Positions 8,522 to 21,299 of a DNA stretch of 64,000 nt are shown piece by piece. Under the pieces are notes generated by a model. That model worked only from the letters and a program-made list of their open reading frames with translations. It was not told the origin of the DNA and ran no database searches. The number at the start of each line of letters is the position of its first letter. Positions within the stretch are counted from its first letter, which is position 1. The DNA is from Prorocentrum cordatum (taxonomy: Eukaryota > Sar > Dinophyceae > Prorocentrales > Prorocentraceae): contig CAUYUJ010000714.1 in assembly GCA_963575745.1 (NCBI GenBank), positions 371,619 to 435,618 of the forward strand. Reading direction: 5' to 3'. Made by a program: the position numbers and the translations under genes.

Positions 8522-9442
8522 CGCAGGGGCGATCGCCTGTTGCACCGTTCCAATGCGAAGTGCTGCCAGAAGTGCGTGCCCCTCGCCCACCTTAACCCAA
8601 TATTCAGCACGCGCTCTGGTTCCGAGAGCTTGCAGAATCAGGCCGCGATTCTTCCGGCGAAGCTCGCGGGGACTTCCCGTGCGAACACCCGCGTCATGTT
8701 CGGCGTCAACCACAAGGCAGTGGGGCGGCTCTGAAGCAATGTTAAGCAGGCGCGGAGAATGCACGTGGAGGGCGCGGGGCCGAACATTGAATACAGTGGG
8801 CCGAAGGCGTGGGCAGACGTGGAGGCCGACGAGGCGACCTTCGACAAGTTGGACTTGACCGACGGCCCCGAGCCTCTGGGAACCCCGACTCGCCCCGCCA
8901 TGTGGGAGCAGTGGCTGGGCGTCGCGCGGCGCGGGAAGCCGCGCGCGCTGACCCTTGCGAGGCTGAGCCCCGAGATGGCGGAGAAGCGGGCGCCGGGCCC
9001 CGGGGCCGCGCGCAAGGTAGAGCGGAAGCCCCTTGCGGAGCGCTGGTTGAAAGACCGCGACGTCGTCGTTCACAGTGGCTCGGCGCGCCCCTACAAACTA
9101 CGCGTGCCCGGTGTCATCCACGACTTCGTTGCCCACGCAAAGAAGTGCAAGAACGTCGGTGGCAAGAGGGCGGTGATTCCCCCCGCGCACGTCGAGCTGA
9201 AGACGCACGTGCCCCCGTCAGGGATGCAGTTGAAGGTCAAGAGCGGCGCGCAGATCATCGACCGCGCGTGGCGCTTCACCAAGGACCGCCTGCGCAGGAG
9301 CGCCACCGCCAGGGCAGGGACGAAGCTGCTCGCCGCCAAGATCCGCTCGGCTCAGCACGACTACTGGCACAAGGACGACAACATCTGGACCAAGACGGGG
9401 GAGATGGTGCAGCACATCATGCGCGACGTGCTGATGGCGTGA
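8522..9442 (+). pseudogene. ISXO2/IS1595-like DDE transposase, broken
   Basis: One frame carries homologous-looking sequence from about 8522 to the TGA at 9440-9442, interrupted by an in-frame TGA at 8732-8734. The N-terminal part has a Cys cluster (KCCQKC) and GVNHKAVGRL. After the stop the frame continues SNVKQARRMHVEGAGP. The first catalytic Asp is plausible at 8828-8830 (VEADEATF). The C-terminal part has RPYKLRVPGVIHDFVAHAKK and SGAQIIDRAWRFTKDRL, which resemble ISXO2-like transposases I know from dinoflagellate genomes. Where the family has HTDGA, this copy reads HSGSA (9071-9085), so the second Asp is lost to Gly. The stop plus the lost Asp make the copy inactive. Terminal inverted repeats were not found by eye. 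The 684-base ORF starting at 8759 is the longest open piece. Confidence 0.6.
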
Positions 9443-9970
9443 TCGGCCCTCGGCGGGCCCTCTGCGGTAAACTAGGGCATTGCGCCCCACTACGCGGGTT
9501 TTTTATTGGCACAATCACGACGACCATTGGGCAATTCGGCGCGCACAGCGCAACAGATACAGCGCAACGTACAGTGTACATGTTCTGCCGCGGCAGGCGT
9601 GCGGGGGCAGGCTTGGGCAGCGCGCCTGCACTACGCGGTGATTATGCCATGGATGCGTTCCTATGCGCGCTCCCACGCATGGCAGCGCACAGCGCAAAAT
9701 TACTGATCACAGCTTGGTTGGGTTTTCATCGAATTCTCATTGGGATGTTATTCGGGCGCGATGAGAACCAACTGGCTCTGACATCTGAAACATTCCGGCG
9801 TGGGTCGCGTCGTCATTCCGTTCAAAGCTAGTATGGATATTCAGTACATGGAATGCGCCCCATTCCTGTTGAAATCGCTTGGTAATCTTATTTGAATACC
9901 ATCGGCGCCACAACATCGGACAGCTTATTGCGTGACAGCACAAAAAAGGTAGGTCCCTGAGGGGGTGGTA
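9443..9970. other. Intergenic, nothing recognised
   Basis: About 530 bases downstream of the transposase remnant. It contains several GCGCACAGCGCAA-type near repeats (about 9539-9570 and 9690-9700), but no coding motif was recognised. Confidence 0.5.
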
Positions 9971-9974
9971 GCGT

Positions 9975-10420
9975 TTATATGTGTGTATGCATGCATGTGC
10001 GTACGTATGTAGTCATGCGTGTATGCATGTGCATGTTGGTATGTAAGGATGCATGCATGCACGCATGCATGCATGTATGCACGTATGAATGTGTACATGT
10101 GCGTATACATGCGTGCCTATATGTGTATATGTATGTATGTGTGTACCCGTACACGTATGTTTGTATGTATGTATGTATGTAAGGTTATGCATATGTACAG
10201 ATGCATGTGTGCATGTATGTGTGTGCACGTATGCAAATGCATATGTATGAATGTACGTGTGCATGTATGTATGCATACATGGGTTTGCACATGTGTGTAA
10301 AGGTATGTATGTATGCATACATGTATGGTGGAAAGCGTTTGTGTGAGTACGTGCGTGTGCACGAATGCATATATATGCACATACGTGTACATATACATAT
10401 ACATGTACCTGTGCAGCATA
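9975..10420. repeat. Degenerate GTATG/CATG alternating purine-pyrimidine tract
   Basis: About 450 bases of degenerate TGTATGCATG-type sequence with many ATGCAT and GTACGT palindromes. It is almost strictly alternating purine-pyrimidine. Open frames rich in Cys, Met, Val and Tyr across it are artefacts. Confidence 0.85.
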
Positions 10421-11100
10421 AATGTATCCGTTCGGGTAATATGGAGATTGGGAGGTGGAGCCAGTTGATGGCAAGTGCGATGGTTGTGATTGAGAAGATG
10501 ATTGTAATGCGTTCACGAGTTGGCGAAGCTGCAATATGTCGCTGACGGTGGGAATGTGATTGTGGCGGTGCACAGCACGCGCCAGCGGTATGACTCACCC
10601 GCGGTGGCGGGTTCGCACCAGTGATTGCGTCCTGACCGCCGTCGCGGCTAAATATGTGCCACCTCCACTTTTTGTGGGTGATGGTGATCTTGTCGGGGGT
10701 GAGTGTGGTGATGATAACGGCGATTGTGATGGAAATGATGATCGCTGCGGAGAAAAGCCAGAAAGCCGACGCCTCCTCAGGTGCCAACGGCGAAAGTGGC
10801 TTCGACGCCAGGGGGGGGTGACCTCAAGACACTTTGGGGGCAAATGAAGAACATCAGGACGGCATCGAGGCAAAATCGGAACACCATGTGGACACCATCG
10901 GGACACCATGTGGGCACCATCGGGGCACCATGTGGAAACCCGGTTGAGCAGAGCAACCGCGGTGTGATTGTGGCGGTCTTGCTTGTGACTGTGGATGTGA
11001 TGGCAGTGGTGCTTGTGATGGCTGGCTCTTGGTTGCGATTGTGCCGATGCGAGCGCGGCGATGGTGATTTTTTGCGCTCGCGCCGCCCAGCACTAGTCCA
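10421..11100. other. Unassigned, with a short CACCATG tandem repeat
   Basis: No gene recognised. At 10880-10932 a unit of about 18 bases containing ACACCATGTGG and CACCATCGGG repeats about three times. A minus-strand frame from 10787 begins with a hydrophobic stretch (FWLFSAAIIISITIAVIITT), but the underlying DNA is GTGAT-rich, so I do not call it a gene. Confidence 0.4.
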
Positions 11101-13150
11101 CGATGTTCCACTGGTCCGAGCCAGCGGCGGCACCCGAGGCATTGGCAGAGCTCGGTGCCGAGGGCGCTTGCGCGTCGTTGTCGGCGACACCGAAACCTGC
11201 TGCCCGGAAGAGGCAGCGGGCTCGGCCCGCCCACGGAAAGCGCGCAGAGCCACGCAGAGAAAATGTTTCTAGAGCCACGCTAAGAAACTCCCCAAGCTGG
11301 GCGCGAAGGTGCGCTGGCAGAACCTCGCGTCGGCACTCGGCCCGCCCGCGGAAAACGAACGCTGGAGAGCGCTCACGAGAGCCACGCAGGCAGAACTTCG
11401 AACCTCGATCTGAGAGTGCGCTGGCAGAGCCTGGCGCTGGCACTCGTCTTGTCTGGCTAGGGCGGACGGACGGACGCGGGGAGCGTGGCTCGGACACCAG
11501 TCGCCGCACTTTCCTCTGGCGCTCCTCCGACCAGTATTTGCTACCCAAATCCCTCGCGGATTTGGCAGGTGTCGAGGTGTCGGCAGAGTCCAGAGTCTGG
11601 TGGCGGCAGCGTCGCCCTTGGACAAGTTCGCAACGTGCCCACCTTTTACCAAAGGGCTCCGCCGGAGCCGGGGGCGCCAGCGGAGCTTGGCGCCTGCATT
11701 CGACAGCAGACGCGAGAATGGGAGCTCATTCTTTGTCCAAGCCATACGTCAGCATCTCACTGAAGTCGCAGTACCCCCACAAAATTCACAGTCTCCGGTG
11801 GGTCGCTGAGAATGCAAACCACAACCGTCGACGACACTTTGGAGGTCTGCTCGTTCAACTTCCCCTCGTTCAGCGGCTCCGGGTTGCTGGCCCCCAGCGC
11901 GCAGCAGCACCCGGTGCGCGCCGATGATCTTCTGTCTATTCCGCGGACTGCCAGGCCAGCCAGCGTGTCCTCCAGAACGCGGTCCACTGGCACTGGGGAC
12001 ATGACATTCGCAGCCGCCGCTGAGAGGCCATGGCACAAACACATATTTAGGTAAACGCATGGCCGTCAGCGACACGATTGCGGTGAGTGGCGCGATGCCC
12101 AAGCCCACGATGTTACGCTCGGCGTTCCCGTTCTCGCCCCCAAGAACACCGTGGTTGTTCGGCCGTTCTTTCACACCTGTCAAAGTCTGCGCGCGAAGCT
12201 GCCCGGCCAGCCCGTCTGCGGCGCTGCGGCCACAGAGCACCGGGGCGGCGCAGCCGAGCGCGTCGACGCCCGCCCGCCCACCGCGCTGCCAACCCCCCGA
12301 AGACGGCAGCTCACAGGGAAGAGGCGGCCGCCCTGCGCGCACGTCGCGCCCTGCTGCATCGGCGCGCCCAGGCGCAGCGGTTGATCTGGAGCGCAATGTT
12401 ACCTGGCATGGCCACATCGCCGACCAAGGCCGTTGCGCACGTCAGGCGCCGCTTCCACCAACGCCATCGAGCCTTCGCCCTGAGCGAAATTTGCGGCGAT
12501 CACCTCGGCCTGGGCACTGGAAGCGGCCAGACTGATCAGAGATTGAGCTTGCTCGCCAGCGGTGCAGACGTGCGCCCCTGGCCAGACATCGGCCATCGCC
12601 CCATCGCCCTCCGCCGCAGCAGAGCACCCGAGCACAGCGATGCCGGCCCCGTCGGGGACCTCACGGAGGCAGGCGCGGGCACTTAGCAAAACGCCCACCG
12701 CGGTCTTTCCCCCGCCAGCATTTGTAAACTCAGCGCCAGCAACGCCGTTGGCAGCGCCTCCGTTTGTCGCACGCCTCGCTGTGCTCATGCCGAGAAGCTC
12801 GCCAGCGAAGTCGAACGCTTTGCGGTCGGCGCCGGCCGAGCCCGGCGCGGCGGCGCTGGCCTTCCGAGGGCCGGCGAAGCCCTCGATGTTCGGGGCAACG
12901 CGCACGCGCGTGGAGGGATGCGCCAGCAGATCCAGACACGCAGGCAGCACGCTCGCGGCCGTTGCTGGCTTGGGAAGCAGAACCGCGGACTGGAGGGGGC
13001 GCTGGCCGAAGTTCGGTCTGGCCCTGGCCGGGCGCACACGCCAAAGCTGCGGGGGCGGACTGCTGGCCAGCGAGCCGCAGATGTCGGCCTCGGACCTCGA
13101 GGCGCACCCCGAGGCGGTGGCCCCGGACACGTATGAGGGCTGAGCCGCGA
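11101..13150. other. GC-rich unassigned region
   Basis: Long overlapping frames occur on both strands, as expected at this GC content. The largest is on the minus strand, 13271-12399 (290 codons, Ala/Gly-rich, containing TNAGGGKTAVGVLLS). It has no domain I recognise. Related Ala/Arg-rich segments with GAGCCACGC and CTGGCAGA words repeat at 11240-11430. It could hold exons of a host gene, but I cannot support one. Confidence 0.3.
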
Positions 13151-13857
13151 GGAACCAGCCTTGGCTCATGATGTTCCAGCCTACTCTAGCCTTGATCACC
13201 AGAAAGAATTTCGAGCACCAGAAAAGGCGTTGCAATTCGATGGGTTTCACGTGTCGGGCCCGTGGAGACACTCGCCCGACACTGTTTCGACACTGTTTCG
13301 ATACTCTTTTGACACTTTTCTGGGTGGTCGAAATTATTTCCGGGATGCGGTCCTTAAGTAGGATGGGAACAACAACCCCACGGGACAGGCCAGGGACCGT
13401 CTTGATGATTGATCCGCTTGCGCACCCTCACAGGGAGAGCGTCGTGTGTGTTAGGGGGGGGCTTGTCTGCAGCTGTCCAACGGACTGTCCCTGCTGGGTC
13501 CAGTTTCTACAGGCATTCACGCGCGTTGCATTCGTCCGGCCCAGATTGATCGGAGCATTTGGCTTCTGGTTGACCTTCGCGCACAGGGAAGTTTCAGGAC
13601 ACAGGCCAGCGCAACGACACCCTTGGGAAATTAGGCGTGCAAGATGCACTCTGCACGCTGTGGTGCCGTTTCCTGTTGAAAGGAAATTCGTTGCATGCGA
13701 ATGAATGTGTTTCCCCACCCGAAGACTGCATTCATATACAGAACGGGTGGAATTGAGTGATGATTCATACAGTGAGACGTTGGAATACCGTTTCAAGTGT
13801 TCATACAAGCTTGTATATCGACAGATGAACGACACTTCGTTGATTTGTACCGTTTGA
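13151..13857. other. Unassigned spacer before the TG satellite
   Basis: No gene recognised. Contains a short repeat of GACACTGTTTCG at 13278-13301. Base composition is closer to even than in the neighbouring segments. Confidence 0.4.
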
Positions 13858-16800
13858 GTGTGTGAGTGTGTGTCTGTGTGTGTGTGTCTGTGTGTGTTTG
13901 TGTGTGTGTGTGTCTGTGTGTGTGTCTGTGTGTGTGTGTCTGTGTGTGTGTGTGTCTGTGTGTGTCTCTGTGTGTGTCTCTGTGTGTGTCTCTGTGTGTG
14001 TCTCTGTGTGTGTCTGTGTGTGTGTCTCTGTGTGTGTCTCTGTGTGTGTGTCTCTGTGTGTGTGTCTCTGTGTGTGTCTGTGTGTGTGTGTCTCTGTGTG
14101 TGTGTCTCTGTGTGTGTGTGTCTGTGTGTGTGTGTGTCTCTGTGTGTGTGTCTCTGTGTGTGTGTGTCTCTGTGTGTGTCTCTGTGTGTGTGTGTCTCTG
14201 TGTGTCTGTCTCTGTGTGTGTGTCTCTGTGTGTGTGTCTCTGTGTGTGTGTCTCTGTGTGTGTCTCTGTGTGTGTGTGTCTGTGTGTGTGTGTCTCTGTG
14301 TGTGTCTCTGTGTGTGTGTGTCTCCTCCTGTGGTGTGTGTCTCTTCTCTGTGTGTGTGTCTCTGTGTGTTGTGGTGTGTGTTCTCTGTGTGTGTGTGTGG
14401 TGTGTGTCTCTGTGTGGTGTGTGTCTCTGTGTGTGTGTGTCTCTGTGTGTGTGGTGTCCTGTGTGTTGTCTCTGTGTTGTGTGTGTCTCTGTGTGTGTCT
14501 CTGTGTTGTGTGTCTCTCTGTGTGTGTGTCTCTGTGTGTGTCTGTGTGTGTGTGTCTCTTGTGTGTGTGGTGTCTCTGTGTGTGTGTGTCTCTGTGTGTG
14601 TGTCTCTGTGTGTGTGTCTCTGTGTGTGTGTGTCTCTGTGTGTGTGTCTCTGTGTGTGTGTGTCTCTGTGTGTGTGTGTCTGTGTGTGTGTCTCTGTGTG
14701 TGTCTCTGTGTGTGTGTGTCTGTGTGTGTGTGTCTCTGTGTGTGTGTCTGTGTGTGTGTCTCTGTCTGTGTGTCTCTGTATGTGTGTGTCTCTGTGTGTG
14801 TGTGTGTCTCTCTGTGTGTGTCTCTGTGTGTGTGTGTGTCTCTGTGTGTGTCTCTCTGTGTGTGTCTCTGTGTGTGTGTCTCTCTGTGTGTGTGTCTCTG
14901 TGTGTGTCTCTCTGTGTCTGTCTCTCTGTGTCTGTCTCTCTGTGTCTGTCTCTCTGTGTCTGTCTCTCTGTGTCTGTCTCTCTGTGTCTGTCTCTCTGTG
15001 TCTGTCTCTCTGTGTCTGTCTCTCTGTGTCTGTCTCTCTGTGTCTGTCTCTCTGTGTCTGTCTCTCTGTGTCTGTCTCTCTGTGTCTGTCTCTCTGTGTC
15101 TGTCTCTCTGTGTCTGTCTCTCTGTGTCTGTCTCTCTGTGTCTGTCTCTCTGTGTCTGTCTCTCTGTGTGTGTCTCTCTGTGTCTGTCTCTCTGTGTCTG
15201 TCTCTCTGTGTCTGTCTCTCTGTGTCTGTCTCTCTGTGTCTGTCTCTCTGTGTCTGTCTCTCTGTGTCTGTCTCTCTGTGTCTGTCTCTCTGTGTCTGTC
15301 TCTCTGTGTCTGTCTCTCTGTGTCTGTCTCTCTGTGTCTGTCTCTCTGTGTCTGTCTCTCTGTGTCTGTCTCTCTGTGTCTGTCTCTCTGTGTCTGTCTC
15401 TCTGTGTCTGTCTCTCTGTGTGTGTCTCTCTGTGTCTGTGTGTGTCTCTCTGTGTGTGTCTGTGTGTGTGTCTGTGTCTGTGTCTGTGTCTGTGTGTGTC
15501 TGTGTTTGTGTGTGTCTGTGTCTGTGTCTGTGTCTGTGTCTGTGTCTGTGCCTGTGTCTGTGTCTGTGTCTGTGTCTGTGTCTGTGTCTGTGTCTGTGTC
15601 TGTGTCTGTCTGTGTGTCTGTCTGTGTGTCTGTGTCTGTGTCTGTGTCTGTGTCTGTGTCTGTGTGTGTCTGTGTCTGTGTCTGTGTGTGTGTGTGTGTC
15701 TGTGTCTGTGTCTGTGGCTGTGTCTGTGTGTGTGTCTGTGTGTGTCTGTGTGTGTCTGTGTGTGTCTGCGTGTGTGTCTGTGTGTGTCTGTGTGTGTGTT
15801 TGTGTGTGTCTGTGTGTGTGTCTGTGTGTGTGTGTGTCTGTGTGTGTGTCTGTTGTCTTTGTGTGTCTGTCCTGGTGTGTGTGGTCTGTGTGTGTCTGTG
15901 TGTGTCTGTGTGTGTCTGTTGTGTGTGTCTGTTGTGTGTGTCTGTGGTGTGTGTCTGTGTGTGTCTGTGTGTGTCTGTGTGTGTCTGTGTGTGTCTGTGT
16001 GTGTCTGTGTGTGCCTGTGTGTGTGTCTGTGTGTGTGTCTGTTGTGTGTGTCTGTGTGTGTGTCTCTGTGTGTGTGTCTCTGTGTGTGTGTCTGAGTGTG
16101 TGTCTGTGTGTGTGGTGTCCTGTGTTTGTGTCTGGTGTGTGTTTGTCTGTGTGTGTCTGTGGGGTGTGTCTGTGTGTGTGGGTCTTTTGTGTTTGCTGTG
16201 TGTGTGTGTGTCTGGTTGTGTGTCTGTGTGTGTGTGTTTCTGTGTGTGTGTCTGTGTGTGTGTCTGTGTGTGTGGTTGTGTCTGTGTGTGTGTCTGTGTG
16301 TGTGTCTGTGTGTGTGTGTCTGTGTGTGTGTGTCTCTGTGTGTGTGTCTCTCTGTGTGTGTGTCTCTGTGTGTGTGTCTCTGTGTGTGTGTTTCTCTGTG
16401 TGTGTGTCTCTGTGTGTGTGTCTCTCTGTGTGTGTCTCTATGTGTGTGTCTCTCTGTGTGTGTCTCTCTGTGTGTGTCTCTCTGTGTGTGTCTCTCTGTG
16501 TGTGTGTGTCTGTGTGTGTCTCTCTGTGTGTGTCTCTCTGTGTGTGTCTCTGTGTGTGTCTCTGTGTGTGTGTCTCTGTGTGTGTCTCTGTGTGTGTCTC
16601 TGTGTGTGTCTCTGTGTGTGTCTCTGTGTGTGTCTCTGTGTGTGTCTCTGTGTGTGTTTCTGTGTGTGTCTCTGTGTGTGTCTCTCTCTGTGTGTGTCTT
16701 GTGTGTCTCTCTTGTGAAATCTCTCTGTGTGCGTCTCTCTGTGTGTCTCTCTGTGTGGTTATCTCTGTGTGATATTCGTGTGTCGCTCTGTGGTCTCTAC

Positions 16801-17539
16801 TGTGTGTCTCTCTGTTGTTCTCTGTGTGTCTCTCTGTGTCTTCTCTGTGTGTCTCTCTGTGTGTTCTCCTGTGTGTCTCTTCTGTGTTGTCTCTCTGTGT
16901 GTCTCTCTGTGTGTGTCTCTGTGTGTGTCTCTGTGTGTGTCTCTCTGTGTGTCTCTCTGTGTGTCTCTCTGTGTGTCTCTCTGTGTGTCTCTCTGTGTGT
17001 CTATCTGTGTGTCTCTCTGTGTGTCTCTCTGTGTGTCTCTCTGTGTGTCTCTCTGTGTGTCTCTCTGTGTGTCTCTCTGTGTGTCTCTCTGTGTGTCTCT
17101 CTGTGTGTCTCTCTGTGAGTCTCTCTGTGTGTCTCTCTGTGTGTCTCTCTGTGTGTCTCTCTGTGTGTCTCTCTGTGTGTCTCTCTGTGTGTCTCTGTGT
17201 GTGTGTCTCTGTGTGTCTCTCTGTGTGTCTCTCTGTGTGTCTCTCTGTGTGTCTCTCTGTGTGTCTCTCTGTGTGTCTCTCTGTGTGTCTCTCTGTGTGT
17301 CTCTCTGTGTGTTTCTCTGTGTGTCTCTCTGTGTGTCTCTCTGTGTGTCTCTCTGTGTGTCTCTCTGTGTGTCTCTCTGTGTGTCTCTCTGTGTGTCTCT
17401 CTGTGTGTCTCTCTGTGTGTCTCTCTGTGTCTCTCTCTGTGTCTCTCTCTGTGTCTCTCTCTGTGTCTCTCTCTGTGTCTCTCTCTGTGTCTCTCTCTCT
17501 GTGTCTCTCTCTGTGTCTCTCTCTGTGTCTCTCTCTGTG
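13858..17539. repeat. TG/TC satellite block, left of gap
   Basis: 3.7 kb made of T, G and C almost only on the plus strand. The units change along the block: irregular 8-14-bp TG/TC mixtures up to about 14900, a regular 14-bp unit TGTGTCTGTCTCTC at about 14909-15420 (roughly 36 copies with one variant near 15170), a 6-bp unit TGTGTC at about 15475-15710, mixed sequence, a 12-bp unit TGTGTGTCTCTC at about 16930-17425, then TGTGTCTCTCTC up to the gap. Very long frames on both strands, including one of 1757 codons, reflect the lack of stop triplets and are not genes. Confidence 0.97.
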
Positions 17540-17639
17540 NNNNNNNNNNNNNNNNNNNNNNNNNNNNNNNNNNNNNNNNNNNNNNNNNNNNNNNNNNNNN
17601 NNNNNNNNNNNNNNNNNNNNNNNNNNNNNNNNNNNNNNN
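17540..17639. other. Assembly gap (100 N)
   Basis: Exactly 100 N, the conventional length for a gap of unknown size, inside the satellite. The repeat unit differs on its two sides (TGTGTCTCTCTC before, TGTGTGTAAG after), so the missing sequence may be long. Confidence 0.99.
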
Positions 17640-19015
<1,376 letters not shown>

Positions 19016-19677
19016 CGGCACGGGCTCGTTGCACCAGCAACGGTACAGCCTCCGCTGAGCAAACAATCTGCCACAGCGAGGGAAGACGTATTCTGCCCTC
19101 CTACTCCTCCTCTTCCTGGAGACGGCCGTGCGCAGCCCCCAAGCTTCGCCATCGTTCGTTCTCTACCTTCCCCTCCCTCCCCCCGCCCCTACCCATCCTC
19201 CTTCCCGCGGGGATGAAGAGGGAGGGGGAGGAAGTGGGGGGGAGAGGAGAAGAATGAGGAGGAGAAGGAGTGGGCGGAGGAAGGGGAAGGGGGGGAAGAG
19301 GCGGAGGAGGGCGAGGGGGACTCAAAGGAGGAGGAGGAGGGGGAGAGGCAGGGAAGAGGAGGGAGGAGGAAGAGGAGGAGGAGGTGGAGCGAGGGGGCCG
19401 GTCCGCCCTCCTCCCTCCCCTCCCCCCTGGCCGCTCTCCTCTCCCCCCGCGGCCCAGGAGATGCTTGGGCTGGCCTCCCGGGCGGTGTTCGTCCCCACGT
19501 TCGGCTTCGCGCGGGCCTCGGCCGCTCTCGAGCGAAGAGGAGGGAGAGATGGACACTCCTGCTCCCCCTCCTCCTGCTCCTCCTCCTGCTCCTCCTCCTG
19601 CTCCTCCTCGTCCTCCTGCTCCTCCTCCTCCTGCTCCTCCGTTCTCATCCTCCTGCTCCTCCTCATCCTACTCCCAA
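19016..19677. repeat. Purine-rich and CTC-rich low-complexity stretch
   Basis: After about 170 bases of ordinary sequence, 19205-19395 is a nearly pure purine GGA/GGGA tract on the plus strand and 19556-19660 is a CTCCTGCTC tract. Between them 19400-19555 is GC-rich without recognisable coding motifs. Confidence 0.8.
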
Positions 19678-19693
19678 TCCTCATCCTCGTCCC

Positions 19694-19770
<77 letters not shown>

Positions 19771-19771
19771 G

Positions 19772-19817
<46 letters not shown>

Positions 19818-19845
19818 GTCATCATCACATCATCATCAGCATCAG

Positions 19846-19880
<35 letters not shown>

Positions 19881-19887
19881 ACATCAA

Positions 19888-19940
<53 letters not shown>

Positions 19941-20163
19941 CCATCACCATCATCATCATCATCATCATCATCATCAGCACCATCAGCATCGTCATCATCA
20001 GCAGCAGCATCATACTCATAATCATACTCATACTCATCAGCATCATCAGCATCATCGTCATCATCATCATCAGCAGCAGCATCCTCATCGTCCCCATCAT
20101 CATCAGCATCATATTTCTTCTTAGTTTTACCATTATTATCAGCACCAGCATCATCAGTAGTAG

Positions 20164-20202
<39 letters not shown>

Positions 20203-20217
20203 GATAATCACCCTCAC

Positions 20218-20254
<37 letters not shown>

Positions 20255-20560
20255 GTCATCATCATCATCATCGTCAGCAGCAGTAGCAGCTACACCAGCA
20301 TCAGCATGAACATCACCATCATCAGCATAGCCATCATCATCACCACCACCATCATCAGGAATATCATCATCACCATCATCATTGTCATCGTCATCATCAG
20401 CATCATAAGTATCGTCATCATCAGCAGCAGCATCATCAGCATCATCATGTTCAGAATCATCATCAGCATCAGCATCATCTTCATCATCATAGTCATCATC
20501 GTCATCATCATCATCAGCAGCAGCAGCATCGTCATCATCATCATCATCAGCAGCATCATC
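19678..20560. repeat. TCA/ATC trinucleotide array
   Basis: About 880 bases of CAT-CAT trinucleotides with scattered CAG, CAC and CGT variants. Depending on frame it would encode poly-Ser, poly-His or poly-Ile on the plus strand, and poly-Asp or poly-Met on the minus strand. The 485-codon acidic frame on the minus strand (20779-19322) is therefore rejected as a gene. Confidence 0.93.
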
Positions 20561-20840
20561 ATCAGGGGAGGAAGTCGGAGGAGGGAGGAGGAGAGAGGAG
20601 GAAGAGGAGGAGGAAGAGGAGGAAGGACAGCCAGGAGGAGGACGAGGAGGAGGAGAAGGAAGAAGAAGAAGAAGAGAATAAGAAGAAGAAGAAGAAGAAG
20701 TGGGACGGGGAGGATCGTGGCAGCGCTCGCCGAATCCACATGCCATTAGAAACCCGGAGACAGGGGGCGGGGAGGGCAAGGAGGAATGATGAGGACGAGG
20801 GAGAGGGGGGAAGCAGGTAGGCCGGGCGGGAGAAAGGGGT
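20561..20840. repeat. GGA/GAA purine tract
   Basis: Mostly purines on the plus strand (GGAGGAGG, then AGAAGAAGA up to 20700), a typical candidate for triplex or replication-slippage behaviour. No gene. Confidence 0.8.
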
Positions 20841-20949
20841 GCACGGAAGCGAGCACGCGGGGGAGGGGCTCCTGGCGGTCCCGCGCCCCAGATCTGCGAC
20901 TCGTGGGGCTCGCGGCGACGGCGACGGCGACTGCGCTGACGCGGACGGC

Positions 20950-21240
20950 GGCGGCGAGGCGGCGGGGCCGCGCCCGACCGCTGGCCGCGCCCGAGAGGTG
21001 CAGCCCCCCGAGCGTGGCCGTGACGACGGCGGCGGCGACGGCGGCGGGCGCAGACGCCGACGGCCGGCGGCGAGGCGGCGCGGGGCGGCCGCGCCCGACG
21101 GAGGTGCAGTCCCTGAACGTGGCCGTGGCCTGCGGGCTGCTGCTGCAGCGGCTCTTCGACCTGTGCCCGGAGGCCGCGCGGCGGCGGGATCGGGGTCCGG
21201 GCGGCCCCGCGGGGCCCCCGGCGCGCTGCGCCTCCCCTGA
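20950..21240 (+). pseudogene. Possible SpoU/TrmH-type RNA methyltransferase C-terminal exon, internally duplicated
   Basis: In the frame open from 20786 to 21280 the sequence EVQSLNVAVACGLLLQRLF (about 21099-21155) matches the last conserved motif of SpoU-family RNA 2'-O-ribose methyltransferases, which reads roughly SLNVSVAAGILLYE. About 105 bases upstream (20956-21025) lies a second, diverged version of the same DNA, reading RCSPPSVAVTTAA, so the exon seems to have been partly duplicated in tandem. The rest of the frame is Arg/Ala/Gly-rich with no other SpoU motif visible. It could be the last exon of a spliced gene or a retroposed remnant; the duplication and the lack of upstream motifs favour a remnant. 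Confidence 0.35.
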
Positions 21241-21299
21241 CCTTCCAGAGTGTTTAAAAAATAGCCCTCCAGACCCATAGACCTATCTGGACTGCCTAA

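Noticed and set aside
12399-13271. 290-codon minus-strand Ala/Gly-rich frame as a host exon
   Set aside because: It has no recognised motif apart from a loose GGGKT, too weak for a P-loop call; kept only as a note in the region entry.
19322-20779. 485-codon acidic (poly-Asp) frame on the minus strand
   Set aside because: It is the translation of the TCA trinucleotide array plus purine tracts; other frames across it are equally open as poly-Ser, poly-His, poly-Ile or poly-Met.
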